NCBI RefSeq assembly: GCF_900156675.1 | Contig: NZ_FTOH01000004.1 | Coordinates: 1 to 64,000 of the forward strand | From: Thalassolituus maritimus | GTDB lineage: Bacteria > Pseudomonadota > Gammaproteobacteria > Pseudomonadales > Oceanobacteraceae | Reading direction: 5' to 3' | Length of the DNA stretch: 64,000 nt | Shown here: piece by piece, positions 26,495 to 36,520 of the stretch | Layout: every line of letters starts with the position of its first letter | Numbering within the stretch: the stretch's first letter is position 1 | The notes under the pieces: generated by a model | Databases searched by the model: none | Seen by the model: only the letters and a program-made list of their open reading frames with translations | Told to the model about the DNA's origin: nothing | Made by a program: the position numbers and the translations under genes

Positions 26495-28804
26495 TCAGGC
26501 CGCGCTCGATTGTCGAGTCGCATAACGCGTCAGCATGCTTGGAATATCAAGGATCAAAGCAATGCGGCCATCACCTGTAATGGTTGCTCCAGCCATCCCG
26601 GCGGTACCGTGGAGCATTTTCCCGAGTGGCTTAATAACCACTTCTTCCTGACCAATTAACTGATCAACGACAAAGCCGACTTTGTTTGTACCTACCGAGA
26701 CCACTACCACATGAGCGGACTCGTCGGCTTTCGCAAACTGCTCGCCTTTCACCAACCAACGCTTGAGATGAAACAGTGGAATAGCACGTTCACGCACAAC
26801 CACAACTTCCTGCCCATCGACGACATTGGTCTGAGTAAGATCCAGGTGGAAAATCTCATTTACGTTCACGAGTGGGAAGGCGAACGCCTGATCTTTCAGC
26901 ATTACCATCAGCGTCGGCATAATCGCTAGCGTTAAAGGCACTTTAATACTGATCGTTGTACCTTCACCCTTGAACGAGTCAATCGATATCGTACCGTTGA
27001 GCTGTGTGATTTTTGTCTTAACAACGTCCATTCCCACGCCACGGCCAGAAACATCGGATATCTGTTCTTTAGTGGAAAAGCCCGGCGCGAAAATAAGATT
27101 AAAACATTCATTGTCTGTCAGGCGGTCTGCGGCATCCTGATCCATAACACCTTTTTCTACCGCCTTGCGTCTCAGAACATCAGCGTCCATACCGGCACCG
27201 TCATCCTGAATCCGTAGCAGAATATGATCGCCTTCCTGCTCTGCTGAGAGAATGACCGTACCCACGCGACTTTTGCCACTGGCTTCGCGCACATCTGGTT
27301 GCTCAACGCCGTGGTCTACCGAGTTACGTACAAGGTGAACCAGTGGATCTGCGAGTGCTTCCACCAGGTTTTTATCCAGATCCGTTTCTTCACCACGCAA
27401 TTCGAGGTTAATTTCTTTCTTAAGCTGTCGCGCAAGATCCCGAACAACACGGGGAAAACGCCCAAAGACTTTCTTGATAGGCTGCATCCGCGTTTTCATA
27501 ACGGACGACTGAAGATCACCTGTGACCACATCCAGATTGGCGACCGCTTTCGCCATCGACTCATCGCTGCTCTTGAGTCCCAGACGAACCAGACGGTTAC
27601 GCACCAGCACCAACTCACCCACCATGTTCATGATGTCATCGAGGCGCTTAGTATCAACACGAACAGTCGCCTCGGCCATGGCCTCTTTTTCGTTCTTACG
27701 AGCGTCCGGTTTTGCTTTTGGTGCAGAGGCCGCTGCAGGAGCGGAAGATTTAGCCGCAGGTTTTGCTGCTTCAGGCTTGGCTGCCGGTGTAGCTGCTGGT
27801 TTAGGCGTTGCTGCTTCAGGCTTTTTAGCGCCGGTTTCTTCTGGCGCTTTCGCAGCAGGAGGTTTAGCTCCTGCCGCAGATGAGCCCTGTGGTGCCGCTG
27901 TGTCTGTTGCACCAGGCTTACCTTTTCCGTGTAAGCGATCAAGCAATTCTTCAAATTCAGAATCGGTGATCAGGTCACTGTCCCCTGCTCCCGCCGGCGA
28001 CTCTGGAGTAGCTGTTTTTTCTGGTTCTGCAGGTGCCGGGGCTTCTGGCTTATTCGATGCCGACGAATCGCCGGGCTTACCTTTTCCATGAATCTGATCC
28101 AGCAGAGCTTCAAATTCATCTTCTGTGATTTCATCGTCAGACGCTGATGCAACAGGTCCACTGTCTGTGTCGAACAGATCATCTCCACCAAAAAGGTTAT
28201 CATCATCACCAGTATTCTGTGCGGCAGCAGGGGCCTTCGTAGCAGCAGATGCAGCATCAGATTTTTCATCTAACGCATCAAGCAATTGCTCAAATTCATC
28301 ATCGGTGATGTCGCCGTTGTCCGCATCCGCTAAAGTGCCTTCTGCAGAAGGCGCTTCAGCTTCTTCGACTACTGATTCTTCCACTGCAGCAGCTTCAACT
28401 GCTGGGGCTTCGTCCTCAGGCAATGCCAGATGATGCAAATTATCCAGCAAGCTCTGCTCTGCGGGCTCTGGCATTTCACCAGAACGCACACAGTCAAACA
28501 TTTCATTCACGGTATCCAGAGCACTGAGAACCACATCCATCAGGTCTGCATTCACCGATCGTTTGCCATTACGAAGCGTATCGAACACGTTCTCAGCTGC
28601 ATGGCAACAATCAACCAGGGGGTTCAACTGCAAAAAGCCTGCACCGCCTTTTACCGTATGAAAACCACGGAAGATTGCGTTCAGGAGATCCTTATCGTCT
28701 GGACTGTTTTCCAGATCCACCAGCTGCTCTGACAGCAGTTCCAGGATTTCTCCCGCCTCTACGAGAAAGTCCTGGAGAATCTCTTCATCAGCATCGAAAC
28801 TCAT
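26495..28804 (-). CDS. cheA: chemotaxis histidine kinase CheA (first system)
   Basis: Central kinase of the flagellar chemotaxis system, 769 aa. P1 Hpt domain has the phosphorylated His49 in GFHTVKGGAGFL. A long Ala/Pro/Lys-rich linker (about residues 130-390) carries three copies of an ITxxEFExLLD motif, two of them followed by HGKGKPG. Then come dimerisation (KRLDDIMNMVGELVLVRNRL), the ATPase domain with LVRNSVDHGVEQP and GRGVGMDVVK, and a C-terminal CheW-like domain. The linker replaces a clear P2 CheY-binding domain. Placed between cheZ and cheB. Confidence 0.96.
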   Translation of the reverse strand: MSFDADEEILQDFLVEAGEILELLSEQLVDLENSPDDKDLLNAIFRGFHTVKGGAGFLQLNPLVDCCHAAENVFDTLRNGKRSVNADLMDVVLSALDTVNEMFDCVRSGEMPEPAEQSLLDNLHHLALPEDEAPAVEAAAVEESVVEEAEAPSAEGTLADADNGDITDDEFEQLLDALDEKSDAASAATKAPAAAQNTGDDDNLFGGDDLFDTDSGPVASASDDEITEDEFEALLDQIHGKGKPGDSSASNKPEAPAPAEPEKTATPESPAGAGDSDLITDSEFEELLDRLHGKGKPGATDTAAPQGSSAAGAKPPAAKAPEETGAKKPEAATPKPAATPAAKPEAAKPAAKSSAPAAASAPKAKPDARKNEKEAMAEATVRVDTKRLDDIMNMVGELVLVRNRLVRLGLKSSDESMAKAVANLDVVTGDLQSSVMKTRMQPIKKVFGRFPRVVRDLARQLKKEINLELRGEETDLDKNLVEALADPLVHLVRNSVDHGVEQPDVREASGKSRVGTVILSAEQEGDHILLRIQDDGAGMDADVLRRKAVEKGVMDQDAADRLTDNECFNLIFAPGFSTKEQISDVSGRGVGMDVVKTKITQLNGTISIDSFKGEGTTISIKVPLTLAIMPTLMVMLKDQAFAFPLVNVNEIFHLDLTQTNVVDGQEVVVVRERAIPLFHLKRWLVKGEQFAKADESAHVVVVSVGTNKVGFVVDQLIGQEEVVIKPLGKMLHGTAGMAGATITGDGRIALILDIPSMLTRYATRQSSAA

Positions 28805-28816
28805 TCAACCGCTCCT

Positions 28817-29593
28817 CTAAAACCCTAAGCTCGACAACAGATCATCGACATCATCCTGGCTACTTACTACACCATCGGCTTTGCTATCGGTCTGCGGACC
28901 TTCAGGGTTAATGTCCGGGCCGCTATCGGGCGCCGGCGTACTTTGTTCAAACTCATGGTTGATGCCAGTAATCTGATCAACCTGCCCTGCCATTGAGACC
29001 AGTGTGACCAGTCGCCCTTCCACATCGCGGATCAGATTGATCACTTTGTGAATGACCTGCCCGGTCAGATCCTGAAAATCCTGGGCCAGAACAATTTCAG
29101 AAAACTGTTTTTTTATTTCCGACGAATCTTTAACGCTGCTGGAAAGATATTCATCAATATCACGACTGAGTTCGCGAAATTCGGAGGTATTCATTTCGCG
29201 TTTCATAAATCGTTTCCAGCGAGCAGAAAGTTCCGCTGCCCGATCGCCCATGGCGCCCGCCAAGGGGCCACCAGCATCGGCAATATCCATCGTACGATTG
29301 GCTGACTTATCCGTCATTTCGAGAACGTACGTCAGCTTATCGGTTGTCTCAGTGATATCAGACGCGGCACCTACCGTATCGACATTCAGATTCTTGATCG
29401 ACTCATGCAAGGCACGGGTCAGTCGTCCGATCTCGTTATACAGTGTGCGGTCGCGCAACTGATTAAGGTCGTTTACCAGAGCAACCGCTTTACCAATATC
29501 TCCCTGCTCAAGCTGTTCAAGCATATTCTCAGCAAGCGAGCGTATCTCCGAGCCGACCTGGTTGTCCTTATTGTCCAGGTTTACATCCACCAT
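28817..29593 (-). CDS. cheZ: CheY-P phosphatase CheZ
   Basis: Dephosphorylates CheY-P. The 258-aa protein is mostly helical, with the active-site region LAQDFQDLTGQVIHKVINLI near residue 170 (D and Q of the DFQDLTGQ motif) and the C-terminal CheY-binding tail VDDLLSSLGF. A Ser/Asp-rich disordered linker joins the two. It follows cheY by 14 bp. Only this first system has a CheZ. Confidence 0.95.
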   Translation of the reverse strand: MVDVNLDNKDNQVGSEIRSLAENMLEQLEQGDIGKAVALVNDLNQLRDRTLYNEIGRLTRALHESIKNLNVDTVGAASDITETTDKLTYVLEMTDKSANRTMDIADAGGPLAGAMGDRAAELSARWKRFMKREMNTSEFRELSRDIDEYLSSSVKDSSEIKKQFSEIVLAQDFQDLTGQVIHKVINLIRDVEGRLVTLVSMAGQVDQITGINHEFEQSTPAPDSGPDINPEGPQTDSKADGVVSSQDDVDDLLSSLGF

Positions 29594-29607
29594 GGCGCTA
29601 CCTTTAA

Positions 29608-29994
29608 TCAGCCTTCGACGCGTTCAAAAATCTTGTCGATTTTTTCTTTAAGTACTGCCGCAGTGAAGGGCTTAACGACGTATCCGTTCACGCCCGCCTG
29701 TGCCGCTGCAACGATCTGATCGCGCTTGGCTTCCGCAGTGACCATCAGAACTGGCAGAGTTTTGAGGCGCTCGTCTTCCCGCACATGCTTGAGAAGATCC
29801 AGGCCTGTCATCCCTGGCATGTTCCAGTCGGTGACCAGAAAATCGAAGTCGCCATTCTGCAGCATCGGCAACGCTGTTGTGCCATCGTCTGCCTCCTGAG
29901 TGTTGGTGAAACCAAGATCACGCAGCAGGTTTTTGACGATACGTCTCATTGTTGAAAAATCATCCACAATGAGAATTTTCATGTTCTTGTCCAA
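29608..29994 (-). CDS. cheY: chemotaxis response regulator CheY (TTG start)
   Basis: Flagellar-switch response regulator, 128 aa. Receiver with [10 protein letters not shown], phospho-acceptor in [10 protein letters not shown] and KPFTA near the C-terminus. TTG 29994 is chosen over ATG 29982 because GGAGG lies five bases before TTG but fifteen or so before ATG, and the resulting start [12 protein letters not shown] matches many annotated relatives. Upstream lie 157 bp after fliA without a clear sigma-28 site. Confidence 0.93.
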   Translation of the reverse strand: MDKNMKILIVDDFSTMRRIVKNLLRDLGFTNTQEADDGTTALPMLQNGDFDFLVTDWNMPGMTGLDLLKHVREDERLKTLPVLMVTAEAKRDQIVAAAQAGVNGYVVKPFTAAVLKEKIDKIFERVEG

Positions 29995-30151
29995 AACGAC
30001 CTCCAATATACGACTTTTACAAACCAAGCCGGTCCTGAATTAAGTTTAGACCCAGTTAGCGGTTTATCCAGAAAGAGAGAGAAAGAATAGAAAAGAATAA
30101 TGACGGCGTCTGATATGGTCTGAAAGCGCTGGACGCGCCGGTAGGGAAAAA

Positions 30152-30877
30152 TCAGGCCCAATCACTCAGACGCGCGCGTAAACGGTGTGTGGCTTGAGAG
30201 TGCAGCTGACTCACGCGAGACTCGCTGACGCCTAATACAGCGCCAATTTCTTTGAGGTTCAGCTCTTCGTCATAGTAAAGAGCAAGAACGAGCTGCTCGC
30301 GCTCTGGCAGGCCTGAAATGGCTTCCGCCAACTGACGACGAAATGCATCCCTCTCCATGCCTTTTCCGGGCCCGGGGGTGGAGTCATCCATCAGATCGGG
30401 AGAACTGTCGTTTTCCAGCAACTCTTCATAGCTGAACAGACGACAACCCGCACTATCCTTCAGTATCTGGTGGTACTCGTCCTGGCTTATACCAAGGACA
30501 GCCGCAACCTCACTGTCGTCGGCATCACGACCTTTGACTGCTTCAACCTGTTTAATCGCATCCTGGATACGGCGGGCGTTGCGATGCACTGAACGGGGTG
30601 CCCAGTCACCTTTGCGTATTTCGTCGAGCATGGCCCCACGAATCCGGATACCGGCGTAGGTTTCGAAGCTCGCGCCTTTGCCGCCATCGTATTTACGCGC
30701 AGCTTCAAGCAAACCGATCATGCCCGACTGGATCAGGTCATCTACCTGCACACTGTCCGGTAAGCGTCCCATCAGATGATGAGCAATCCGCTTCACCAGA
30801 CCCGCGTGTTCCCGGACCAGATCGTCGAAATTAGTATTCTGAACGTCGGAGTACACCAGACAACTTCCCGTCGACAC
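30152..30877 (-). CDS. fliA: flagellar sigma factor FliA (sigma-28)
   Basis: RNA polymerase sigma-28 for late flagellar genes, 241 aa. Region 2 (LVKRIAHHLMGRLPDSVQVDD, SGMIGLLEAARKYD and the FETYAGIRIRGAMLDEIRKGDW segment) and region 4 (ALYYDEELNLKEIGAVLGVS) are typical. It starts 3 bp after fleN stops and is followed by cheY. Activity would be held back by FlgM, not seen in the window. Confidence 0.95.
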   Translation of the reverse strand: MSTGSCLVYSDVQNTNFDDLVREHAGLVKRIAHHLMGRLPDSVQVDDLIQSGMIGLLEAARKYDGGKGASFETYAGIRIRGAMLDEIRKGDWAPRSVHRNARRIQDAIKQVEAVKGRDADDSEVAAVLGISQDEYHQILKDSAGCRLFSYEELLENDSSPDLMDDSTPGPGKGMERDAFRRQLAEAISGLPEREQLVLALYYDEELNLKEIGAVLGVSESRVSQLHSQATHRLRARLSDWA

Positions 30878-30880
30878 CCG

Positions 30881-31705
30881 TCATGCTCCTACCTGATCAA
30901 CCAGCCGGTCCACGAAGAACTCAAGATGTCCGCGTGGCGTGGATGGCAGCGGCCAGCTGTCTACTTTCTTGGCTAACGCCCGGAAAGACGTCGCTGCTTT
31001 TGACCGTGGATAGGCTTCAATTACCGCCTTCTGACGCTGTACCGCTCGCTTAACCGCATCGTCAGAAGGAACTGCGCCAACGTATTGCATAGCAACATCA
31101 AGAAAACGATCAGTGACTTTGGTCAGCTTGGCAAACAAAGCCATACCGTCCTGCGGTGACTTCACCATATTGGCAACGACACGGAAACGGAACAGACCGT
31201 AATCGCGGTTCAGAAGTTTAATCTGAGCATACGCATCCGTGATCGAAGTCGGCTCGTCAGTCACGACTACCAGTACTTCCTGTGACGCCCGGACAAAACT
31301 CAGGACGGTATCTGAAATCCCCGCTGCCGTATCGATGATCAGTACATCAATATCGTCGCCGATATCGCTGAACGCCTGAATCAGCCCGGCATGTTCCATT
31401 GGATTCAACTGCGACAGTTTCTGGGTCCCCGAAGAGGCAGGCACAATTCTGATACCACCGGGGCCTTTGACCAGAACTTCTCTCAGGTCACACTCGCCCT
31501 GCAGCACATTTTCAATTGTCTTGTTCGAGCTGATACCGAGAAGAATATCGATATTTGCCAGACCGAGGTCGGCGTCAAGAATAACGACACGCCGGCCCAT
31601 TTCAGACAGGGCAATACCAAGATTTACGGAGACATTGCTTTTGCCAACACCGCCTTTACCGCCGGTGACTGCTATGACCTGTACAGGATGACTCGCCATC
31701 TTCAA
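30881..31705 (-). CDS. fleN: flagellar number regulator FleN (FlhG), MinD-like ATPase
   Basis: MinD-family ATPase that limits flagellar number and antagonises FleQ. 274 aa with Walker A TGGKGGVGKSNVSVNL, VVILDADLGLANIDILLG and the VLIIDTAAGISDTV segment. It matches Pseudomonas FleN over its length, ending SWPLPSTPRGHLEFFVDRLV. TTG 31705, directly after the flhF stop and five bases after GGAG, fits best; ATG 31699 two codons later is the alternative. Confidence 0.94.
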   Translation of the reverse strand: MKMASHPVQVIAVTGGKGGVGKSNVSVNLGIALSEMGRRVVILDADLGLANIDILLGISSNKTIENVLQGECDLREVLVKGPGGIRIVPASSGTQKLSQLNPMEHAGLIQAFSDIGDDIDVLIIDTAAGISDTVLSFVRASQEVLVVVTDEPTSITDAYAQIKLLNRDYGLFRFRVVANMVKSPQDGMALFAKLTKVTDRFLDVAMQYVGAVPSDDAVKRAVQRQKAVIEAYPRSKAATSFRALAKKVDSWPLPSTPRGHLEFFVDRLVDQVGA

Positions 31706-33049
31706 TTAAACTCCGTGTTGAAAGCTTTGCTGTTGTGTTGCCATATTCATTGCTTCTGCCGCCTGCCAGCGCGTACGCGCCATTCGAGCCATCTGCTCAG
31801 CCAGATTGACCAATCTCGATGCATCCGGGTAATGCAGATCATCCGGGATGTGAGGGCCGTCGGTGATCAGGGTCAGTGGCAAGCGGGTCAGAGCGGCAAC
31901 ACTGAGGCCAGCCCCCAGGCTGAAACACTCATCCAGTTTGGTGAAAATACAACCATCCAGCCCCGCTGGCTTGAAGTGCTCGTAGTTCTCCTGAAGGCAA
32001 CGCGCCTGACTTGTCAGAGGCAGCACCAGAAACTTACGAACATCACGACCAGTCTGTTTAAGCATAGACAACTGTGACGAAAAATGTGGGTCCTGACTGG
32101 CAAGTCCAGCACTATCGATCAATACCAGTTTCTTCTTGCGCAGCGTGCTGAGCGTTTTCACCAGATCACCATTCTGCAGCACCACTTTCATCTCGACACC
32201 CAGAATCCGGGCGAACGCCTGAAGCTGGTCATGCGCTGCCATACGATAGTTATCAAGCGTCACAAAGGCGACCGAGTCCGGCCCATGGCGCTGAACAAAT
32301 CGCGCAGCAATTTTGCCCAAAGTAGTTGTTTTGCCTGCACCGGTCGGACCGACCAGGGCGATGGTTCCGCCCTTTTCGAGTACGCCCTGAGGCAGTAACG
32401 GCAAGTCGCTCTGGATGACACCCAAGGCGGATTTCCAGGCCTGTTCAAGGTCACCGCTCTGATCACTCATGCTGACCACCCTGTCCGCCCACGCTGGCTC
32501 AAGACCAATATCCTGACAACGCTGCCACAACTGCGACTGCTGCCAGGTCAGAGGGCGACGGGTATCCCACGCACTGCCCTGATGACTGACCAGCCAGTCT
32601 TTCAGCTCGCGCAGTTCACCCTGCATTTCCTGCAGGCGGGTCTGGTAGGTTTCTTCTGATTGTTTACGCGCTTCAACAGCCTGCTCCGCCAGTCGGGTAG
32701 CGGCTGCCACATCCGCTTCAGTGCGACTCACCTGAGCTGACGCTTGCTGAGAATCTCTTTGCTGAGGTGCATAACGCGCCGCAGTGTCAGCTGCATATTC
32801 CTGACGCTGAGCGGCACTCGCCCGTGCTGCCTGCTTCGCTGCTTCCAGCTCACGCTGAAGGCGCAGCTGACGATCCAGTTCGCTCTGTTTTGCCGAATCG
32901 ATCTCTCCCAGCATCTCGCTACTGGCCACAACTTCCATGCCGTTATCCAGGCGTCGGCTGGATACAATAACCGCATCCGGGCCCAGCTCAGCCGACACCA
33001 TTTTCAGTGCCAGCTGCATGTTGTCTGCGACGAAACGTTTTACCTTCAT
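31706..33049 (-). CDS. flhF: flagellar placement GTPase FlhF
   Basis: SRP-family GTPase that recruits the first flagellar parts to the pole. 447 aa: N-terminal basic B domain (MKVKRFVADNMQLAL) followed by a Gln/Ala-rich coiled coil (residues 75-150), N domain, and G domain with GPTGAGKTTTLGKIAARF near residue 230, LVLIDSAGL and FTKLDE. Together with FleN it marks polar flagellation. It begins 12 bp after flhA. Confidence 0.95.
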   Translation of the reverse strand: MKVKRFVADNMQLALKMVSAELGPDAVIVSSRRLDNGMEVVASSEMLGEIDSAKQSELDRQLRLQRELEAAKQAARASAAQRQEYAADTAARYAPQQRDSQQASAQVSRTEADVAAATRLAEQAVEARKQSEETYQTRLQEMQGELRELKDWLVSHQGSAWDTRRPLTWQQSQLWQRCQDIGLEPAWADRVVSMSDQSGDLEQAWKSALGVIQSDLPLLPQGVLEKGGTIALVGPTGAGKTTTLGKIAARFVQRHGPDSVAFVTLDNYRMAAHDQLQAFARILGVEMKVVLQNGDLVKTLSTLRKKKLVLIDSAGLASQDPHFSSQLSMLKQTGRDVRKFLVLPLTSQARCLQENYEHFKPAGLDGCIFTKLDECFSLGAGLSVAALTRLPLTLITDGPHIPDDLHYPDASRLVNLAEQMARMARTRWQAAEAMNMATQQQSFQHGV

Positions 33050-33061
33050 AATTCAGCCTCG

Positions 33062-35272
33062 TTACGACTTGCCACCAACGGCAGCAACAATCGTAATGCT
33101 CTTGTTGTCCGGCACTTCCTGGTAAGCCAGTACGTGCAATTGCGGAATACTGTTCCTGACGAACTGCGACATCGCCGGACGTAATTGCGAAGTCACCAGA
33201 AGCACCGCTGGGCGGCCTGCCGCTTCTTGTGTCTGCACCGATTCATTCAGTGAGCGTTGCAAGGTATCTGCCATGCCTGGCTCAAGTACCAGACCTTGCT
33301 GGCTACCCTGTTGCGCACTTTGCTGTAAGCTTTTCAGCAATAATTGTTCCAGCCCCGGATCCAGCGTCATAACCGGTAATTCGTCGGTATTTCCGAAGAT
33401 ATTCTGAGTAATCATGCGGGCCAGAGCCAAACGAGCGGCAGAAACGAGAGCGGCAATATCTTGACTCTGAGCCGGAGAGTTCGCCAAAGACTCGGCGATA
33501 GAACGCAGATCCCGGATAGGCACCTGTTCACGCAGCAGGTTTTGCAGGACCGCGAGAAGCTGACTGATGCTGACTTTGTTGGGCACCAATTCTTCGGCCA
33601 GTTTCGGAGATGTCTTCGCCAGCATATCGACCAGATGCTGAGCATCCTCATGACCAATTAATTCATGAGCATGAGTCTGTAATTTCTGGTTCATATGCGT
33701 TGCGACCACGGTACTGGCATCGACGACGGTATATCCAAGCGTTTGTGCCCGGTCTTTCAGATCTGGAGTGATCCAGTAAGCTTCCATACCGAAGGCTGGG
33801 TCGGTCGTCGCCATACCTTCGATTTTGCCGTATACCTGGCCTGGGTTAATCGCCAGCTCACGCTCAGGATGAATTTCTGCTTCCGCCAGCGTCACACCCA
33901 TCAGGGTGATCCGGTACTGATTGGGCAACAGATCAAGATTATCCCGGATATGTACCGACGGAATAAGAAAGCCAAGTTCCTGCGACAGCTTGCGACGAAC
34001 GCCTTTAATGCGGCTGAGTAGTTGCCCGCCCTGGTTTTTATCCACCAGCGGAATCAGCCGATAACCCACTTCAAGTCCAACGCGATCCACAGGCTCCACG
34101 TCGTCCCAACCTAACTCTTTAACTTCCAACTGCTTCATCGCCTCGGCGGCTTTTTCCTGCGGCGCCGCTAAGGCATTCCCCGCTCCTGCACCGGCACCTT
34201 CAAGCGCCGGGGTCTCTTTTGGCTTCCCACCCAATCGTCGTACGACTGCATCGCCCAGCTCTCCGCCTTCTTTTTTCCAACGAATAACATAGGCAGCCAG
34301 GCCAGCAACAAGAGCGGCACTGATAAATACCGTGTGTGGCATTCCCGGAACAACACCCATTAACAGAAGTAGACCGGCAGACACAGCAAGCGCGCGGGAA
34401 GAACCAAACATCTGGCCGAAGACCTGCTGCCCCATGTCTTCGTCACCGCCATTACGGGTGACCATAATGGCCGTTGCAGTCGACAGCAGCAGTGATGGAA
34501 TCTGAGCGACCAGACCATCACCAATCGCCAGCAGCGTATACGCAGATACTGCATCACCAAAGGTCAGGTTGTGCTGAGCCATACCGATGGCAAAGCCACC
34601 CACCACGTTAATGATCAGAATCAGAATGCCAGCGATCGCATCACCTTTTACGAATTTGCTGGCACCGTCCATGGCACCATAGAAGTCCGCTTCTGCGGCA
34701 ATATCTGAACGACGTTTTTTCGCCTCTTCGGCCTCAATCAGGCCGGCATTCAAGTCAGCGTCAATGGCCATCTGCTTACCGGGCATAGCATCCAATGTGA
34801 AGCGCGCGCTCACTTCTGAAACACGGCCAGCACCTTTGGTCACCACCACAAAGTTGATGATCATCAGAATCATAAAGACCACCAGACCCACGGCATAGTT
34901 ACCGCCGATCAGCACCTCACCAAATGCCTCAATTACTTTACCCGCAGCATCGCCACCTTCGTGGCCGTACAAGAGTACAACCCGGGTAGAGGCCACATTG
35001 AGCGCCAGACGCAATAACGTAGCGATCAGTAGAATGGTCGGGAAAATGGCGAAATCTAACGGGCGCTTTGAATAGACACTGACCAGCAGTACGACAATCG
35101 ATAAGGCAATGTTAAAGGTGAAAAAAGTATCCAGCAGAAAGGGCGGCAGTGGCAGCGTCATCATGCCCAGCAACACCAGCAGCATGACCGGAATGCCGAG
35201 ATTGCCCTGCATAAGGATTGAGGCTCCGCTCTTCAGTTGTCCGACTACATTGCTTCCGGAGGCCGCTGCCAT
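33062..35272 (-). CDS. flhA: flagellar export gate protein FlhA
   Basis: Core of the flagellar type III export gate in the inner membrane. The 736-aa protein has eight membrane helices in the first ~330 residues, the conserved FHIPEP-type cytoplasmic loop (GRVSEVSARFTLDAMPGKQM, ADLNAGLI), and a large cytoplasmic C-terminal domain that binds chaperone-substrate complexes. Preceded by a weak sigma-54-like site and separated from flhB by 94 bp. Confidence 0.96.
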   Translation of the reverse strand: MAAASGSNVVGQLKSGASILMQGNLGIPVMLLVLLGMMTLPLPPFLLDTFFTFNIALSIVVLLVSVYSKRPLDFAIFPTILLIATLLRLALNVASTRVVLLYGHEGGDAAGKVIEAFGEVLIGGNYAVGLVVFMILMIINFVVVTKGAGRVSEVSARFTLDAMPGKQMAIDADLNAGLIEAEEAKKRRSDIAAEADFYGAMDGASKFVKGDAIAGILILIINVVGGFAIGMAQHNLTFGDAVSAYTLLAIGDGLVAQIPSLLLSTATAIMVTRNGGDEDMGQQVFGQMFGSSRALAVSAGLLLLMGVVPGMPHTVFISAALVAGLAAYVIRWKKEGGELGDAVVRRLGGKPKETPALEGAGAGAGNALAAPQEKAAEAMKQLEVKELGWDDVEPVDRVGLEVGYRLIPLVDKNQGGQLLSRIKGVRRKLSQELGFLIPSVHIRDNLDLLPNQYRITLMGVTLAEAEIHPERELAINPGQVYGKIEGMATTDPAFGMEAYWITPDLKDRAQTLGYTVVDASTVVATHMNQKLQTHAHELIGHEDAQHLVDMLAKTSPKLAEELVPNKVSISQLLAVLQNLLREQVPIRDLRSIAESLANSPAQSQDIAALVSAARLALARMITQNIFGNTDELPVMTLDPGLEQLLLKSLQQSAQQGSQQGLVLEPGMADTLQRSLNESVQTQEAAGRPAVLLVTSQLRPAMSQFVRNSIPQLHVLAYQEVPDNKSITIVAAVGGKS

Positions 35273-35312
35273 TTAGATACCCGTCAAAAAAATGTTCTAC
35301 CGACTGGGTATC

Positions 35313-35327
35313 GCAAGAAGTGTTCCC
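35313..35327 (-). promoter_or_regulatory. weak sigma-54-like promoter before flhA
   Basis: On the minus strand GGGAAC-ACTTC-TTGC keeps the GG/GC pair at correct spacing; two of the -24 bases differ from TGGCAC. It lies 41 bp upstream of flhA, where Pseudomonas relatives have a sigma-54 promoter. Confidence 0.4.
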
Positions 35328-35366
35328 GTTTTAATTCAGACAGTCATTTTTATCGAACTTTTTAAG

Positions 35367-36512
35367 TTATGAAGGATCCGGGTCGACTCTCAGATCACGA
35401 GGAATTGGCATATCAGGCTTACGTTCAGGCTTCGGCCCTTTACCTTTGGCGAACTGATCCATCTGATAGATATACGCCAGTACCTGCGCCACGGCGACAT
35501 AGAGCCCTTCTGGTATTTCATCGCCGACTTTGGTGTGTGTGAAGAGCGCCCGGGCCAAGGGCGGAGCCTGCATCTGAGGTACGTTATTTTCTTTAGCGAT
35601 TTCACGAATTTTTAAAGCAACCCGATCTGAACCTTTCGCCAGCAACACAGGCGCAGCACTGGCGCCCGCGTCATAGCGTAGCGCAACCGAGTAGTGAGTT
35701 GGGTTAGTAATTACAACATCTGCTTCAGGCACATCAGCCATCATACGGCGCTGAGCCACTTCCCGTTGTAACTGACGAACCTTACTCTTAACCTCAGGCT
35801 TACCCTCGGTTTCTTTATATTCGTCTTTAATTTCCTGCATCGACATACGCATCTTCTTTGTGAAGCTGTATATCTGCCAGGGCACATCAACAATGGCGAT
35901 CAGTGCCGTAGAGGCACACAGGGCAAGCACACTCCAGATAATGATAGTGACGGCATGGTCAATCGCGGATTCGGTGTTCTCATACTGAATGCGCATCGCA
36001 TCCTGAAAGAAGAACATAAGCGTCAGCCAGGCGACGGTACCGACAACCAGTACTTTCGCCCAGGCCTTAAACAGTTCAACCAGAGAGTTGGCAGAGAACA
36101 TCCGCTTCAGACCACTCAGCGGGTTTAAACGGTCGAGCTTCGGTGTGATAGCTTTCCCTGAAAATAACCATCCCCCGACTAAAAGTGGGCCGGCGAACGC
36201 GGCGATCAATACCACCACCAGCCAGGGCGCGAGCGCAATGGCAGCTTCAAGTGCAGATGCATCGAGATACGATGTCATCATACCGGTATCAAACGCAGTA
36301 TCCCGATCAAATGAAAATGAATGTTTAGCCATCGCAGCGATGCGCTCTGACATAAAGGGACCAAACATCAGCAAGCCGGCAGCCCCCATGACCAATACCA
36401 TGGTGGTGCCCAGTTCTTTAGATCGGGGAACCTGGCCTTCGTCCCGCGCCTTCTGCAAACGTCGGGGGGTGGGTTCTTCTGTTTTTTCCTGACTACTATC
36501 CTGCTCTGCCAT
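35367..36512 (-). CDS. flhB: flagellar export switch protein FlhB
   Basis: Export-gate protein that switches substrate from rod/hook to filament type. 381 aa: charged N-terminus (EKTEEPTPRRLQKARDEGQV), four membrane helices, then a cytoplasmic domain with the self-cleavage motif NPTH in VVITNPTHYSVALRYD near residue 270. A Pro/Lys-rich tail of about 25 residues ends the protein. It follows fliR by 8 bp. Confidence 0.96.
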   Translation of the reverse strand: MAEQDSSQEKTEEPTPRRLQKARDEGQVPRSKELGTTMVLVMGAAGLLMFGPFMSERIAAMAKHSFSFDRDTAFDTGMMTSYLDASALEAAIALAPWLVVVLIAAFAGPLLVGGWLFSGKAITPKLDRLNPLSGLKRMFSANSLVELFKAWAKVLVVGTVAWLTLMFFFQDAMRIQYENTESAIDHAVTIIIWSVLALCASTALIAIVDVPWQIYSFTKKMRMSMQEIKDEYKETEGKPEVKSKVRQLQREVAQRRMMADVPEADVVITNPTHYSVALRYDAGASAAPVLLAKGSDRVALKIREIAKENNVPQMQAPPLARALFTHTKVGDEIPEGLYVAVAQVLAYIYQMDQFAKGKGPKPERKPDMPIPRDLRVDPDPS

Positions 36513-36520
36513 AACAACCT

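Noticed and set aside
27299-28091. Two long plus-strand frames (about 190 aa each) opposite cheA
   Set aside because: They mirror the Ala/Pro/Lys-rich linker and P3-P4 coding sequence and read as low-complexity Ser/Ala/Arg strings.
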